Shown: positions 47,755 through 59,000 of the stretch, one piece after another | How positions within the stretch are numbered: the stretch's first letter is position 1 | Layout: every line of letters begins with the position of its first letter | Origin: Symsagittifera roscoffensis | Lineage: Eukaryota > Xenacoelomorpha > Acoela > Convolutidae | Assembly: GCF_963678635.1 (NCBI RefSeq) | Contig: NC_087063.1 | Coordinates: 27,955,649-28,019,648 of the forward strand | Length of the DNA stretch: 64,000 nucleotides | Direction: 5' to 3' | Made by a program: the position numbers and the translations under genes | Notes under the pieces: generated by a model | What the model was told of the DNA's origin: nothing | The model's database searches: none | The model's input: only the letters and a program-made list of their open reading frames with translations

Positions 47755-49915
47755 TCAACTCTGCTCACTTGGGGGTGATCTGGAGTAAGACCTTCGAGGG
47801 GAGCGTGACCTGGATCGCCTTCTGCTCTCGTACCGGGGTTGGGGAGCATATCTGTCTCTGTCTCCGTAGCGTCCACCGCCTCCTCCTCCGCCTCGTCCTT
47901 CGTACTCATAGTATCCTCCGCCACGACCACCGCCTTCATATCTAGTCAAATTGTTCTTTTTTACACTGTTTTTAGATACACTGATTTCGGATTAGAAATT
48001 ATCCAAAGTGCATTGTCTAAGGAAGAAATAAAAAGTAAGAGAAAAGAAAAAATCGCGCCACTAGTAGAATGCTTAGCAATTAACCATTCAGACAAAATTG
48101 CATTTCAAGCTTATAACTTGAATTGTAAATGTGGGGATGGGGTAGGATCCTATAACAAGGGATACTAAGACATCGATATGACTTACCTTGGTGGCGGGGG
48201 TCCTCTCCTCTGCGATTGGTAGTAGGAAGGGTTCGGTCTTCCCATGTACTTCCCTGGTGTGGGTGTGTGAGGCCGTGACGTCGTCGAGAAGTCAATGCGG
48301 ATGTTTCTCCCGTCAATGTCCATGCCAATACATTTGTCCTTCACCTGAAATTTGAAATTCCGAACTCAATATTCATTTTTGTTCAAAGGTTTCAAACAAA
48401 CAAGCTCCGAAAAGTTACAAAAATAAACTGCCTAAAAAGGTGAGCACTTGTTCAAACTGCCATGCTCAAATGAAGTTACATTAACTGGCCTTTAGGAAAT
48501 CCGATTTCATTGAAGTAAGTGCGGTGATGGTATGAACTCAAAGATCCAATGAAAATTGAGAGCCAACTTTCAAAAAAAAAGAATAATAGCAGCACCACTT
48601 AACCGTTTCTGAATCCATACTTTTATACATTATCTTTTTGCACCATACTAACGTATCTTGCATCATCAGAAGTCTCAAAATTGATGAATCCGAAGCCTCT
48701 GGATACGTGCGTGTAGTGGTCAGTAATCAACTTGACTCCGGAGAAGCCGTGGTATCTGTCAAATACATCTCTCAAGTCGGCCTCCGAAGTGCGAGTACTG
48801 AGACCGAAGATTCCCAGACACTTTGAGGGTTCGGGGTCATCCTGAGACACAATACAAGCAATGTATTCTGGTTTATCACGCTAATGCAATAGCCCAACAG
48901 TTAACCATATCACAAAATGCAAGCTAATCAAAAAAGCACTGTTGATTTAGATTTCACCGATTTCAATTTTTGAATTACTGGAATCAGCGGCCAGCTTAGT
49001 TTTTATCAACCATTCAATTAGTTCGAGGCCATTATCATAACTGTCTCTAGGTTTCAATTTGTTATATTATCAAGTTAATACATTAATTAAACGTCTTCAT
49101 TAATAAAATTCAGTTATAATACAGAATCGGTCAACAAACTTCTACCCTGGTGCCAACATGTCTCTTCCTATCTGACATCAGCGACGTCGACCTGGACCTC
49201 CGACTATACCGCTCCCCACCTCCCCCTCCACTTCTACCCCCTCCGCCTCTGCTTCTGGGGGGAGGAGACCTGGGTGGCGGGGATCTCGGGGACACACTCC
49301 TGGAACCAGATCTGTGAGGACTTCTTCTTCTGTCCACATCACGTGATCTCTCCCTGCGGGGACTCGGCGACCTGCAAATTCACAACTAATCAGTTTTTTA
49401 TTAGCTTGATTATAAGTCAATTCAGCATGACAGACAGCTAAATGCTTCTTAATCAGAATCGTTTAATAGTGCAGCGACAACCAAAACTAACTGGGAAAGA
49501 TTCAAAAAGTTAGTTGAATGAAAGGAAATAACTTTGGTAGAAGCATGCATTTTTTATCTAATAATTGGGCATAAACGACAATTCCATGAAACAATTCAGA
49601 TCAAATCTCACTGCCGCAAAGACAAGGCCGAATAACTCAATTTTCTTTAAAGCCATTTTTGTTTAGCCCTAAAAGGTCAAATTTACCAGCAATTATGCAT
49701 GATTAAAGATCGTCCACTTTGAAAGAAAGTTTAATCTCGAAATTAGAAACACTTAATTTTATAGCTGATAAATTTGGAGCACATTAGAGGTTTACCATCA
49801 TTCAGGTAGTCATCATTGTATTTATTACTTGTCTAGACGACCAAACTTACCTCGATACACTGCGACTTGATCCGGGCATGTCACGATAACGGTAGGAATC
49901 TTCACAAGATATAAT
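47755..49915 (-). CDS. tra2: Transformer-2 splicing factor (RS-RRM-RS protein)
   Basis: Exons on the minus strand: 49851-49915, 49146-49371, 48653-48841, 48187-48344 and 47755-47941. All junction phases agree. The likely start is the ATG at 49877-49879 ([10 protein letters not shown]), giving about 262 aa, close to fly Tra2 (264 aa). The codons upstream are open, so an earlier start is possible. An N-terminal RS domain is followed by [19 protein letters not shown], the Tra2 linker, then an RRM with RNP2 LGIFGL and RNP1 RGFGFINF. The family signature [14 protein letters not shown] follows, then a Gly/Tyr-rich and C-terminal RS tail. Tra2 binds GAA-rich exonic enhancers and recruits the splicing machinery in the nucleus. 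Tra2 genes commonly regulate their own splicing. The last exon lies in the segmental duplication and has a twin at 38135-38321. Confidence 0.93.
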
Positions 49916-50715
49916 CTGAAAAGCATCATCTTACAACAAGATAAACCTTCAAGATGTTACATTTGATGTTCTTTGAACTACCTAGATAAGTATTAAATTT
50001 GAAGACAGACACTTAACAATTGAAGAAACTTTTGTTAAACTAAGAGGCGTTTCCAATTATTTCACGAAGCAACATAAATAAGGAGTCACAGCTTCCTTTT
50101 ATTCATGTTTTGTTACCCCAGTCAAACACTTGACAGTTAAATGGAAAGAAGCGTTATATAAATTCCATTCGTTCATTATGCAGATTTTAAAATCACCGAC
50201 AAAAACTGTTTGAGATCAAAAACTTCGTGCACAGAGGCGAAGTGGAGCTTCGCATCACTTCCAATTTAACAAAATCAAAAAGAGCAAAAAAGTTGAGAAA
50301 AACATGGTCTAACAACTTGCCCAGCAAAACATTTGAATGTTAAAATATAAGGACAAAAAGAGTAGCCATCCATGTTCAAGTAGCACAGAACTTTCGGATC
50401 AGTTATCATTGCAAAAAAAAGCAAAAAAAACGATAAGCCCGCATAATATATTTTAAATTATCAAATATTTGCAATAAAACTTCGTTTCGTTAAAACGACC
50501 AGAGTTCATCACTGCAAGGAATATTTTTATTATTAAGAACTCTCGGTCTGTTTTGTGCTCAAGCAAAGAATAACAGTGCAGTTTTTATTTCATTCCACTG
50601 AAACTTATATGATACATTATGCTAATTTAACACCACTATTCTCCAGGGAAACTTTGAAATCAACGTTCACTTTTGATGAAATGCGCAAATTTTTGCTGAA
50701 TTAGTTCAATTAGCT
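49916..50715. other. tra2 5' flank
   Basis: Any tra2 5' UTR exon and promoter should lie here; I cannot place them. A GAGGCGAAGTGGAGCTTCGC repeat head begins at 50231. Confidence 0.5.
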
Positions 50716-50757
50716 GGAGAGCGTTAAGCCCCCTGTAGAACCCATCTCCTCCTCATC

Positions 50758-52071
50758 GTGGTGCAGGGGTGTACCTGCACTGCTGCCAGCAGTGTGGGGC
50801 TAACGGAGCTCTGGCATCCCAGGGAGTGGCGAACCCTCGGATGTATTCAGCCACGTACCCATATGAAAACTCGATCAAACAATTCACTGTCAGCTACGGT
50901 TCCCGCGGTACCTGGGGCCCCCAACTCAGCCGCATTGGGGAGCAAAGCCAAGTCGGTCAATCATTCCAAATCTCAAATCAATCTAGCTACTTGGAACACA
51001 CGCACACTCCTTCCACCGGAAAGCCTCGCACTAATGGCTTCAACGCTAAAATCACTGAATATTCAAGTGGCCTGCATCCAAGAAACCCGATTGCAAGGAT
51101 CCCCCTCCATCAACATCAACGATGTTGCAGACACTCCCTCCTATAAATTTTATTGCTCCGGATACGATGACAAGCAGGGGCTCCATGGTGTTGGTATAGC
51201 CGTTGAAACAAAACTAGCCAACCACATTATGGAGTGGAGACCAATGGGACCACGCCTATGCTACATCCGCATCCATGCCAAACCAGCCCCCCTCTCAATT
51301 ATCTGTAGTTATGCCCCAACTGAAGACAAAGCAAACGAAATCAAAGATGAGTTCTATGATGACCTCTCCAAGCTGACGGGCTTGGTCCCAAAAAAGGATC
51401 TGATGATCGTTGCAGGCGACTTCAACGCAAAAATTGGAAGTAGATGCAACTCCGAAGCAGCCAACATTGGAAAATTCACCATTGACGATCGCAACAGCAA
51501 TGGTGATCGACTCATCAGCTACGCAATGAACAACAACCTCGTCTTATCGAACACCACGTTTCAAAAATCGGTGCACAAACTCCCAACATGGATATCCAAC
51601 GATGGAAGAACGCAAAACCAGATTGACTTCATCCTGATATCCAGACGATGGAGATCTGGCATAGATGATGTCCGCACGGTGGGCCAAAAAAACTGCCTAA
51701 TTCAGTCTGACCACAAGATGCTCAAAGCCAAGCTGAAGGTCAAATTGAAGGTATACACAAAAGCCCCCAAATCTTTCCGACATGATGTCAACACACTTAG
51801 AAACCCAAAAGTCTCCGACGCCTTTCGCAAGGATCTAAACCGCACATTGGGTAGCCTGCAAAACGAAAGCGACGTCAATGGCTACTGGACGGGCATCAAA
51901 GACGCGCTGACAAAATCAACGGAAAAGAACATTCCCAAAAAGAAGTCAATCCGGAACCCTTGGATCTCGCCAACGACCCTACAACTGGTGGAAAAACGAA
52001 CCAGGGCCAGGACAGCAAAATCCAAAAAAAAACATTTCCAGGGACATCAAACGGTCGGTCAGGGTAGATAA
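50758..52071 (+). CDS. LINE endonuclease part of polyprotein (upstream of frame break)
   Basis: This open frame holds the AP-like endonuclease that nicks the target. Visible landmarks are LATWNTRTL (about residue 76), CIQETRLQG (about 106), SYAPTED, VAGDFNAKIG (about 220), NQIDFILIS and QSDHKML (about 322). The frame opens with GTG at 50758; the true start codon is uncertain and a later ATG may be used. After the nine-A run at 52024-52032 the reading becomes nonsense and stops at 52071, while the correct frame continues one base over. Confidence 0.85.
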   Translation: MVQGCTCTAASSVGLTELWHPREWRTLGCIQPRTHMKTRSNNSLSATVPAVPGAPNSAALGSKAKSVNHSKSQINLATWNTRTLLPPESLALMASTLKSLNIQVACIQETRLQGSPSININDVADTPSYKFYCSGYDDKQGLHGVGIAVETKLANHIMEWRPMGPRLCYIRIHAKPAPLSIICSYAPTEDKANEIKDEFYDDLSKLTGLVPKKDLMIVAGDFNAKIGSRCNSEAANIGKFTIDDRNSNGDRLISYAMNNNLVLSNTTFQKSVHKLPTWISNDGRTQNQIDFILISRRWRSGIDDVRTVGQKNCLIQSDHKMLKAKLKVKLKVYTKAPKSFRHDVNTLRNPKVSDAFRKDLNRTLGSLQNESDVNGYWTGIKDALTKSTEKNIPKKKSIRNPWISPTTLQLVEKRTRARTAKSKKKHFQGHQTVGQGR

Positions 52072-52192
52072 AAAGAACTTCTACGAGACCATCGCTGATG
52101 ATCTCATTGCGGCAGATGCAAACGGAAACTCGAGAAGAGTACACAATGCTGTAAGGAAACTAACCGGAACAAAAGCCCCAAACATCGATACA

Positions 52193-53845
52193 GTGAAAGA
52201 CAAGAATGGAAAACTTATCACTGATACAAATGACAAAATTAAACAATGGGCCAACCATTTCGAACAACTACTAAACCGGCCAACAAAAAATCTAGCGACC
52301 CCTCAAATTCGCAGCCAAGCCCTCTCACAAATCAACACTGATACACCCAGTTTGGACGAAATCTCGCTCGCAATAAGAAAATTGAAGACAAACAAAGCAG
52401 CAGGAAATGATAATATCCCCCCGGAACTTTTTATTCATGGCCAACATGAACTTCTTCCCCACTTGCAACGCCTTCTCTCACTTATTTGGAAAGAGGAGAA
52501 GATTCCAAATGACTGGAAGACAGCAGTCATAGTCCCCATCCACAAAAAAGACGACAAAGCCAAATGCTCAAACTATCGTGGCATCTCACTCTTGAATATC
52601 GCTTTCAAGATCTTAGAGGCGATCCTTAAAAACAGGCTCGAACCAGCCTATGATACAGTTGCTAGAGACAACCAGGCTGGCTTCAAAAAGAAGCGCGGAT
52701 GTCGCGATCAAATATTTGCAATCAGACAAATAGTAGAACAAAGACACGAATACAATAGACAGACTGTTCTCGTATTTATTGACTTTAAAGCTGCGTTTGA
52801 CAGCGTCAACCGCGAGACAATCTGGTGCATCCTCGAGAGTCACGGCCTCCCATCCAAAATCCTCCAAATCCTAAGAGCCATGTACACAGAAACGTTTAGT
52901 ACAGTCAGGGTTTACAACTCACTATCTAACCCATTTGCCATTGTCTCAGGGGTCAGACAAGGTTCGATACTTGCACCATTCTTGTTCAACCTTGTAATCG
53001 ACTGGGCATTGCTCGAAGCAACGGAAAACCAACCCCTTGGCATCGCCCTTGGCGATATGGTAATTACAGATCTAGACTTCGCTGATGATATCTGCTTACT
53101 TGAAGACAATATCAAAGACGCACAGACACTTCTTGATCTAGTCACTCGCGCCGCTGCAAAAGGCGGTCTTGAAATAAACACATCTAAAACGAAATTCTGC
53201 TCTGCTCATCCTGGAGACCAAATGACCTGCAATGACGCCCCCATCGATAGGGTGAATACTTTCACCTACCTAGGCAGTAACCTGCAACTCGATGGTGACG
53301 TGTTGCACGAAATCCAGATCCGCCTCGGAAAAGCAACAGGACGCTTCAAACAATTAGACAAGCTCTGGAAACAAAGATCAGTCCCGACCAGAATCAAATC
53401 GAAAGTATACAAAGCATGTGTCGAAAGCGTGCTCCTGTATGGATGTGAATCCTGGCCAGTCAAGGCATCCGATACTCAACGCCTCGACTCCTTCAACTGC
53501 AGATGCCTGAGAAACCTTGGTGCTCCGACAGACACCATGAGTTCCACCGTACAACAAAGACGCCTCAAATGGCTAGGGCACACCCTACGCATGGAACCCA
53601 ACATGATACCCAACGCATGCCTGGAATTTGAGAAAGCCGACAACTGGAAGAGACCCCCCGGTGGAGTAAAGAACTCGTGGAGACGGTTAGTGAAGAAGGA
53701 ACTCCGCCCATTCTTGAAACCCCAAAAAATGACCCACAAGAACTGGGAGGCAAGCTGGTTCGATTTGGCCAAAGATACTGCACTGAACAGGCCGCAGTGG
53801 AAAGCAATTGTGAGAGATATACATATGGCGGGCAATGGGCAGTAA
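52193..53845 (+). CDS. LINE reverse transcriptase part of polyprotein
   Basis: The frame is open from about 52031, just after the A run, so this is the continuation of the upstream ORF and not a separate gene. Reverse transcriptase blocks are in order: NKAAGNDNIPPELF, VPIHKKDDKAKCSNYRGISL, FIDFKAAFDSVNRE (first catalytic Asp), SGVRQGSILAPFLFN and LDFADDICLL (catalytic Asp pair, about residue 296). RLKWLGHTLRM and SWRRLVKKEL follow near the end. No internal stop occurs, so the copy is young; only the upstream frame break would stop expression as a single protein. Confidence 0.9.
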   Translation: MKDKNGKLITDTNDKIKQWANHFEQLLNRPTKNLATPQIRSQALSQINTDTPSLDEISLAIRKLKTNKAAGNDNIPPELFIHGQHELLPHLQRLLSLIWKEEKIPNDWKTAVIVPIHKKDDKAKCSNYRGISLLNIAFKILEAILKNRLEPAYDTVARDNQAGFKKKRGCRDQIFAIRQIVEQRHEYNRQTVLVFIDFKAAFDSVNRETIWCILESHGLPSKILQILRAMYTETFSTVRVYNSLSNPFAIVSGVRQGSILAPFLFNLVIDWALLEATENQPLGIALGDMVITDLDFADDICLLEDNIKDAQTLLDLVTRAAAKGGLEINTSKTKFCSAHPGDQMTCNDAPIDRVNTFTYLGSNLQLDGDVLHEIQIRLGKATGRFKQLDKLWKQRSVPTRIKSKVYKACVESVLLYGCESWPVKASDTQRLDSFNCRCLRNLGAPTDTMSSTVQQRRLKWLGHTLRMEPNMIPNACLEFEKADNWKRPPGGVKNSWRRLVKKELRPFLKPQKMTHKNWEASWFDLAKDTALNRPQWKAIVRDIHMAGNGQ

Positions 53846-53890
53846 TGCTCGAAAACGCCCTACGAAGACGAAACGAAGGAGAGCGTTAAG

Positions 53891-55810
53891 CGTCCAATAG
53901 AAAATAAAACTTGAAGCCAGCTTCAAACGAAAATTAGAGGTCTGACCGGCCTCAACAGAAAAATGAGCATGAACGAAAGTCGATTCTGAAAAAAAACTAT
54001 AAAAACCAAAAGACAGTTGAAAAGTATAAATGAACTCAAGGCGACCAAAACGGTTTTTTCTTTTTGAGAAAAACTTCTCAACTTTCAAAGATAGAAGGAA
54101 TAATACATCACCATGAAGCTCTTTTATTTTTTTCTGATTGATACATGTTTGATAAAATAAACCCATTTTGAGTGGAGGCACTTAGCACAGTGGTAAGGCG
54201 TTCACTTTGAAATCGTCAGATCGTGTATTCGATCCCATGCCATGGCAATGATAGTGTGTGCGGACAAGCTCTCACTTGACCTCCAGCTTCAGGTCTACCA
54301 CAACCTGACCAAATTTGGCTGCAATAGTGGTCCCACGTAAAAAGTTCTAGACGCAAAAAAACGGCCTTGAGTCCCAAAAAAACAGCTTCGCTCAGCATCA
54401 ATAACACTGTCTGGAATGTGCGGAGATAATACAAATGGACTATCCTCGACAGGACTGTTAAGGCCTACTGATAGCTCCTCTGCGATTCGCAAGAACTACA
54501 ATTATTATTAGAAAACCGAATCAATAGGTATTTTTTATTCAGTTAGAAAATCCCAGCATATGAACTTTTGCAGTTCGGGAGCGCAATTTTCATAACTTTT
54601 GAAAAATGAATTGGAATTGAACTCGAAAAGAAGTCAAACAGCGAAAAATAAAAATGAACAGTTTATCAAGAATTTAAAACACGACATAGCCACAGTTAGT
54701 TGGAAAAAAGTCAATGAACACAAAAAAACTCACTTGCTTTTGAACTATCTTCAGCTTTGGATCTTCAAAGAAACAAAAACAGACTTTTTTGCGTCTCAGG
54801 AAAACATTTATAATTGAATTTCCTGATAAAAATAACCCAATTTGTGAAAACTGGATTAATAGGTAAGTTTTTTTTCCGCCGGGAAAAGTAACATCCAATG
54901 TCGAAACTAGATACCGAATCCGAGCTCACGCCTATTTGAGATCAAAAATTAGATAAACAATGGCCTAGAAACAATCCTAATGTGCTTTTTATACCAAAAG
55001 GCAAATGCAATTATGTCATGTTCCAATTACCCGTGAAAACGCGACAGAACTCCACATAATTTAGTTCTTCCGGCAGAAAATTGTTTCACAATGAAACACT
55101 AAGCTTCAAATACGTAAACATGACCGGCTTAAAAATTTTAGAATTTAAAAACTCATAAACATTAAGCAAAACTCTTAAATATCGTGAGCTCACGATATTT
55201 AAAAATTGGGAAAAACTCAATAATTTCACATCAAAAATTTCACAATAAAAACTATTTTGCGAGAGAAGACTTTGCATACACAAGCGCGAAAGAAAAAGAC
55301 TTTTTCTTTGAGTCGAAGTGAATGCATGCGCAAAAAATATAATTTTTCTGGAGTATGGGCAAAACAAAATTTCTTCTAGTGTATGTACAAAATAAACTGG
55401 AAATCGCCAATCATTTATTCGCAAATCGATTTAAAATATCTGAACATATCCAACAGTAAGAAATAACAGATCTGCAGACAAAACAGATATAGTCAGATGC
55501 GACAAAACTAAGAATCATTCAGTTCTAGTTTTTTTTAATGAGGAACTGAAAAACAAAGATTCAGCACGGTTCATATTGGACAAAAAATTGAGTTTTATGA
55601 GCAAAATTAATAAGCGTCTTAGTCAAATAGCTGTCGTAATTAAGGTCAATATAGATTTTACAGTATTAACTGCCGCTAAATGCGCGTGTTATTTTATTGA
55701 AAAAGATATGATTGAAAAAATATTGAAAGATGTCGAGATTTACTTTTTATCAAAACAACATGCTTCCTGCAGAATAATTAAAAACAAATATTTGTTAGCT
55801 AACATGTTTT
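53891..55810. other. Repeat-filled region after the LINE
   Basis: No gene is supported. Partial copies of the ACATAGCC repeat (54000-54550 and 54680-54980) are present, the first interrupted by a SINE. The remainder is AT-rich sequence without recognised features. Confidence 0.55.
54173..54511 (+). mobile_element. tRNA-derived SINE
   Basis: The head has a good A box (TTAGCACAGTGGTAAGG) and B box (GTATTCGATCC) about 40 nt apart, as in a tRNA. A unique body of about 250 nt follows and the tail is an ATTATTATT-type short repeat. It interrupts an older ACATAGCC repeat, whose sequence stops at AACCCATTTTGAG and resumes at AAAACCGAATCAATAGG. RNA polymerase III would transcribe it; it encodes no protein and would rely on a LINE in trans. 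Confidence 0.8.
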
Positions 55811-56072
55811 GATATTTTCACTGAAAACTTTTGTCCTTAGTCTAAAAAAAATGAAAAAAACTCATGCCAAAACATCAAATGTCGCTTAAAAAATTTATCG
55901 AAAAGAGTGAGTACTGAAGAAGTATATAAAAACTTTCACTGATATTTTCACTGAAAACTTTTCTCCTTAGTCTGAAAAAAAAATGAAAATATTCATGCCA
56001 AAAAACATCAAATGTCGTTAACAAATTGATCGAAAAAAATGAGTACTAGAGAAGTATATGAAAACTACTAAA
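55811..56072. repeat. 130-bp tandem duplication
   Basis: Two head-to-tail units, 55811-55940 and 55941-56072, each starting GATATTTTCACTGAAAACTTT. They differ by a few substitutions and A-run lengths. Confidence 0.9.
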
Positions 56073-59000
56073 TTTACCAGATATTTAAATATTCTAATAT
56101 TGTTTAGACGCCAGCCTGGATTCACTAAGCCTTCTTCGTTGAATTGTCAACTTATATCAAAAAGCATGTAATCTTAACCTCCGTGTTATGTTAAAACAAA
56201 TTTGCATGTTTGTCAAAAAAAAGTTGGACAGTTCTTACGGATTTCAGGGATTCAAACTAGCAATTGAGCCACTTCAAACATGTTCTATACAGAGGCGAAG
56301 CTGAGATTCGCACCACTTGCGATACAACATTTATGCAGGGCAATTGATTGTGAATAGGGCATCAGAAGAAAATTTACCAAGCAGTAACAAATCCGAAAAT
56401 ATCTTAGCAAAACCTTTTAGGCCGAAAAAAAATCAACTAGACTTAAGACTTAAAAAAAGTTAAGAAGTCCCCCTCCCCCTCAGCAAACACAAACAACAAA
56501 CTCTCATTGCTCGTTAAAGGAACCACTATGATGCCACTAAGCCGATATAATAAAGGCCGAAACCAATTAAGTCGAAAAAGGAAAACAAAACAAAAACGCC
56601 GAAAAAAACTGTTGTCATGAAAAACTTGAACTGTAATTTTTATTAAGACTTGAGCAAAATTAGCAACCCAGATAAGAGCATAAAAATTACGTTTCACTTG
56701 AAACAACTCAAATTTAGGTCACTAAGCCGATAAAATTTAAGCCGAAATCATTCGGACAGAAAAAAAATATGCAAGTCAAGAAATTACAAAAAGCAGAAGT
56801 AAATCAAAACACAAAGAAATTACAAAGTAAAGTCCGCATTGCAAGAAAAACTAATTCTGCGAAGAGGCAACTAGGCCGACGAAACATAAACAGACAAATA
56901 ATAACAAAGCTACCTTCGCGGACCCAAGCACCAAAAACGACAAAAAGAAACTTAAAATTCAAAAATAGCAGATTAAGACGAAAAAAATAGTTACAAAAAA
57001 ATCACAACAGCGTAGGACTGAACTCGCCATGTGCGAGAAACACATATTTACAGTGCATTAGGCGAGCGAGACCGCTTTTAAACAGTAATTATCAGTCAGC
57101 ACTGAGAGAGCTTTACTGAAGCAGATAAAAACATGCGTTTCAACATTGTTAACTAAATTGAACACAAAAATTGAAAACTGTGAAATCGCACTGACAAATT
57201 TGACATTAAAACCGATTTATGAAAACTGTATCAAAACTGATTTACGGTAGCCCATTTAGATATGTAAATCGATTTAGAATGAAATTAAATGAATTTTCCC
57301 GCAAAAAGATGATTTTATTGCCTAAAAACAATTTCAATCGATTTACATGGATTTTTTCGAGGCAGTGAAATCTATCAAAATCTAAACAAACTGATTAAAT
57401 GTTTGTTTTTTTTTTGTTTCGAAAAACGTTTTATTTAAAACTTGAAGCAAATTTTGGTTTGAAACTCGAAAGACCTCCATCGACGCTCCAGAGAGCAAGA
57501 GTCACTCGAGGAAACCTTTTTAGCGCAATTTATTGTGATGAAGGGAATCCCTTTTGAAATTTGCAAATCTAAGGGCTACCGTGGTATAAATGATATTATG
57601 CAAAACTCCTCCAAGTGTCATTTTTTGTCAGGCGCAGTTTTAATAGGCAAAAAACATATAATTGAAAAACTCAATTTAGAACACTTCATTTTTGAGCAGA
57701 AAATTAACTGATTATTCATACATAGAGTTTCTTTTCAGACCAAACATCAACACGAACGTTAATTGAAAAGCATACGTTATAATTTTATTTCCAATTATCT
57801 CTATTCTTTCATAGCCGAGAAAATCTGATAACAATCTGTATAGAATTTGTATAAAAAAGTAAACGAAAAAATAGACAAAAACCAATTTTATTGTTACTCA
57901 AAAACTGTATGAGAAAAAAAAACGATTTTTTTTTCAAAAAAAAATTGTTTTAAATCGACTGAAAATTGATTGAAATTTGTTCTTAAAGCTACAATTTTGT
58001 ACCAAACAGCATCGACTTTGAATCAATGAAAATCTGTATTTTAAGGTCTTTGCTACATTATCTGTACAAAATCGATTGCACTTCATTTCCTGTCAGTACG
58101 GGAATCTCAAGGAGCTTAATTTTAGACACAGAGTAAAATTTGCAAACTTTGACAAAACTAGATTTATCAAAATGAAAAAGCCTTGTTTCGAAACTTAAAC
58201 ATGCCTAGGTAAAAGAACGTAACAGTCGCATCGAAGGAAAACTTACAAAGCGGTAACAAAGCCAAAAACATCTTAGCAGAAACCTTTTGACCTGAAAAAA
58301 ATTCTACAAAATTTATAAAATGTATGAAGCCCCCTCATTCTCAACACACACTCACAAAACCTTTATTCGCCCGTCAAATGAAACCATATGATGCCACTAA
58401 GCCGATGTAAAATAGACCGAAACTTATTAAGAAGAAAAAAAACTGAAATTTCAACAAATCGAGTTGGTAAAATTACAATCAAGATAAAAGGAAAACTTCG
58501 AAGTAGACACATATTTAAAAGTCCAACAAGCACAGCATATATCTGTACCGCTAAATTTGTAACTAATAGAGGCTTCCAGAAAATGATTCCGACTTAAAAG
58601 AGGCCGTTTAACAAAGTTATTCACGGAAAAAAGTCTACTACCCGATTGCAATACCCATGCTTATCGCAAGGGTAATCAGCTAAGAAAATGATTCTGAGAA
58701 CCAGATTCAACGACTACCAGAACAACCTTTGGGCGTAAACAAACTGATTAGCATTGGGTAGGTATAGGAAGCATTGGGTAGACGCTAATTTAGCAGAAAA
58801 CTCTGGTAGTCGCCATTTTAGCCGAAGACAAAATGCTGTCACAAACAATTTTGAGTAATGCTTAGTAATTCCAATTATTACGCCCCATCTTTGGTAAATC
58901 AGAATGGTAAAATTAGAAATTACAGATTGGTTTTCATTTATGATTAAAGTTACTTTAAATAGTAAAACATGACTGTTTTGAAGAAAATATACAGCACAAT

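Larger units (their letters stand above)
38571..48155. repeat. Segmental duplication, copy B
   Basis: Head-to-tail partner of 33719-38563, separated by 7 bp. It is longer because it carries a tandem triplication near its start and a segment at about 44650-45535 missing from copy A. It contains the true last coding exon of tra2 at its right end. Confidence 0.9.
50716..53890 (+). mobile_element. RTE-like LINE, near full length, with 13-bp target duplication
   Basis: An exact 13-bp direct repeat, GGAGAGCGTTAAG, sits at 50716-50728 and 53878-53890 and brackets a 3149-bp element that ends in a short GAAGACGAAACGAA tail. The body is clearly less AT-rich than its surroundings. It encodes an AP-type endonuclease and a reverse transcriptase in the + direction, interrupted by one frame break in a run of nine A at 52024-52032. 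Clade assignment to RTE or a close relative rests on the FADDI motif, the C-terminal RLKWLGHTLRM and WRRLV blocks, compact size and lack of a separate first ORF. Confidence 0.9.

Noticed and set aside
51896-53835. Several minus-strand frames across the LINE
   Set aside because: They are antisense shadows of the endonuclease/reverse transcriptase frames, which carry all the recognisable motifs.
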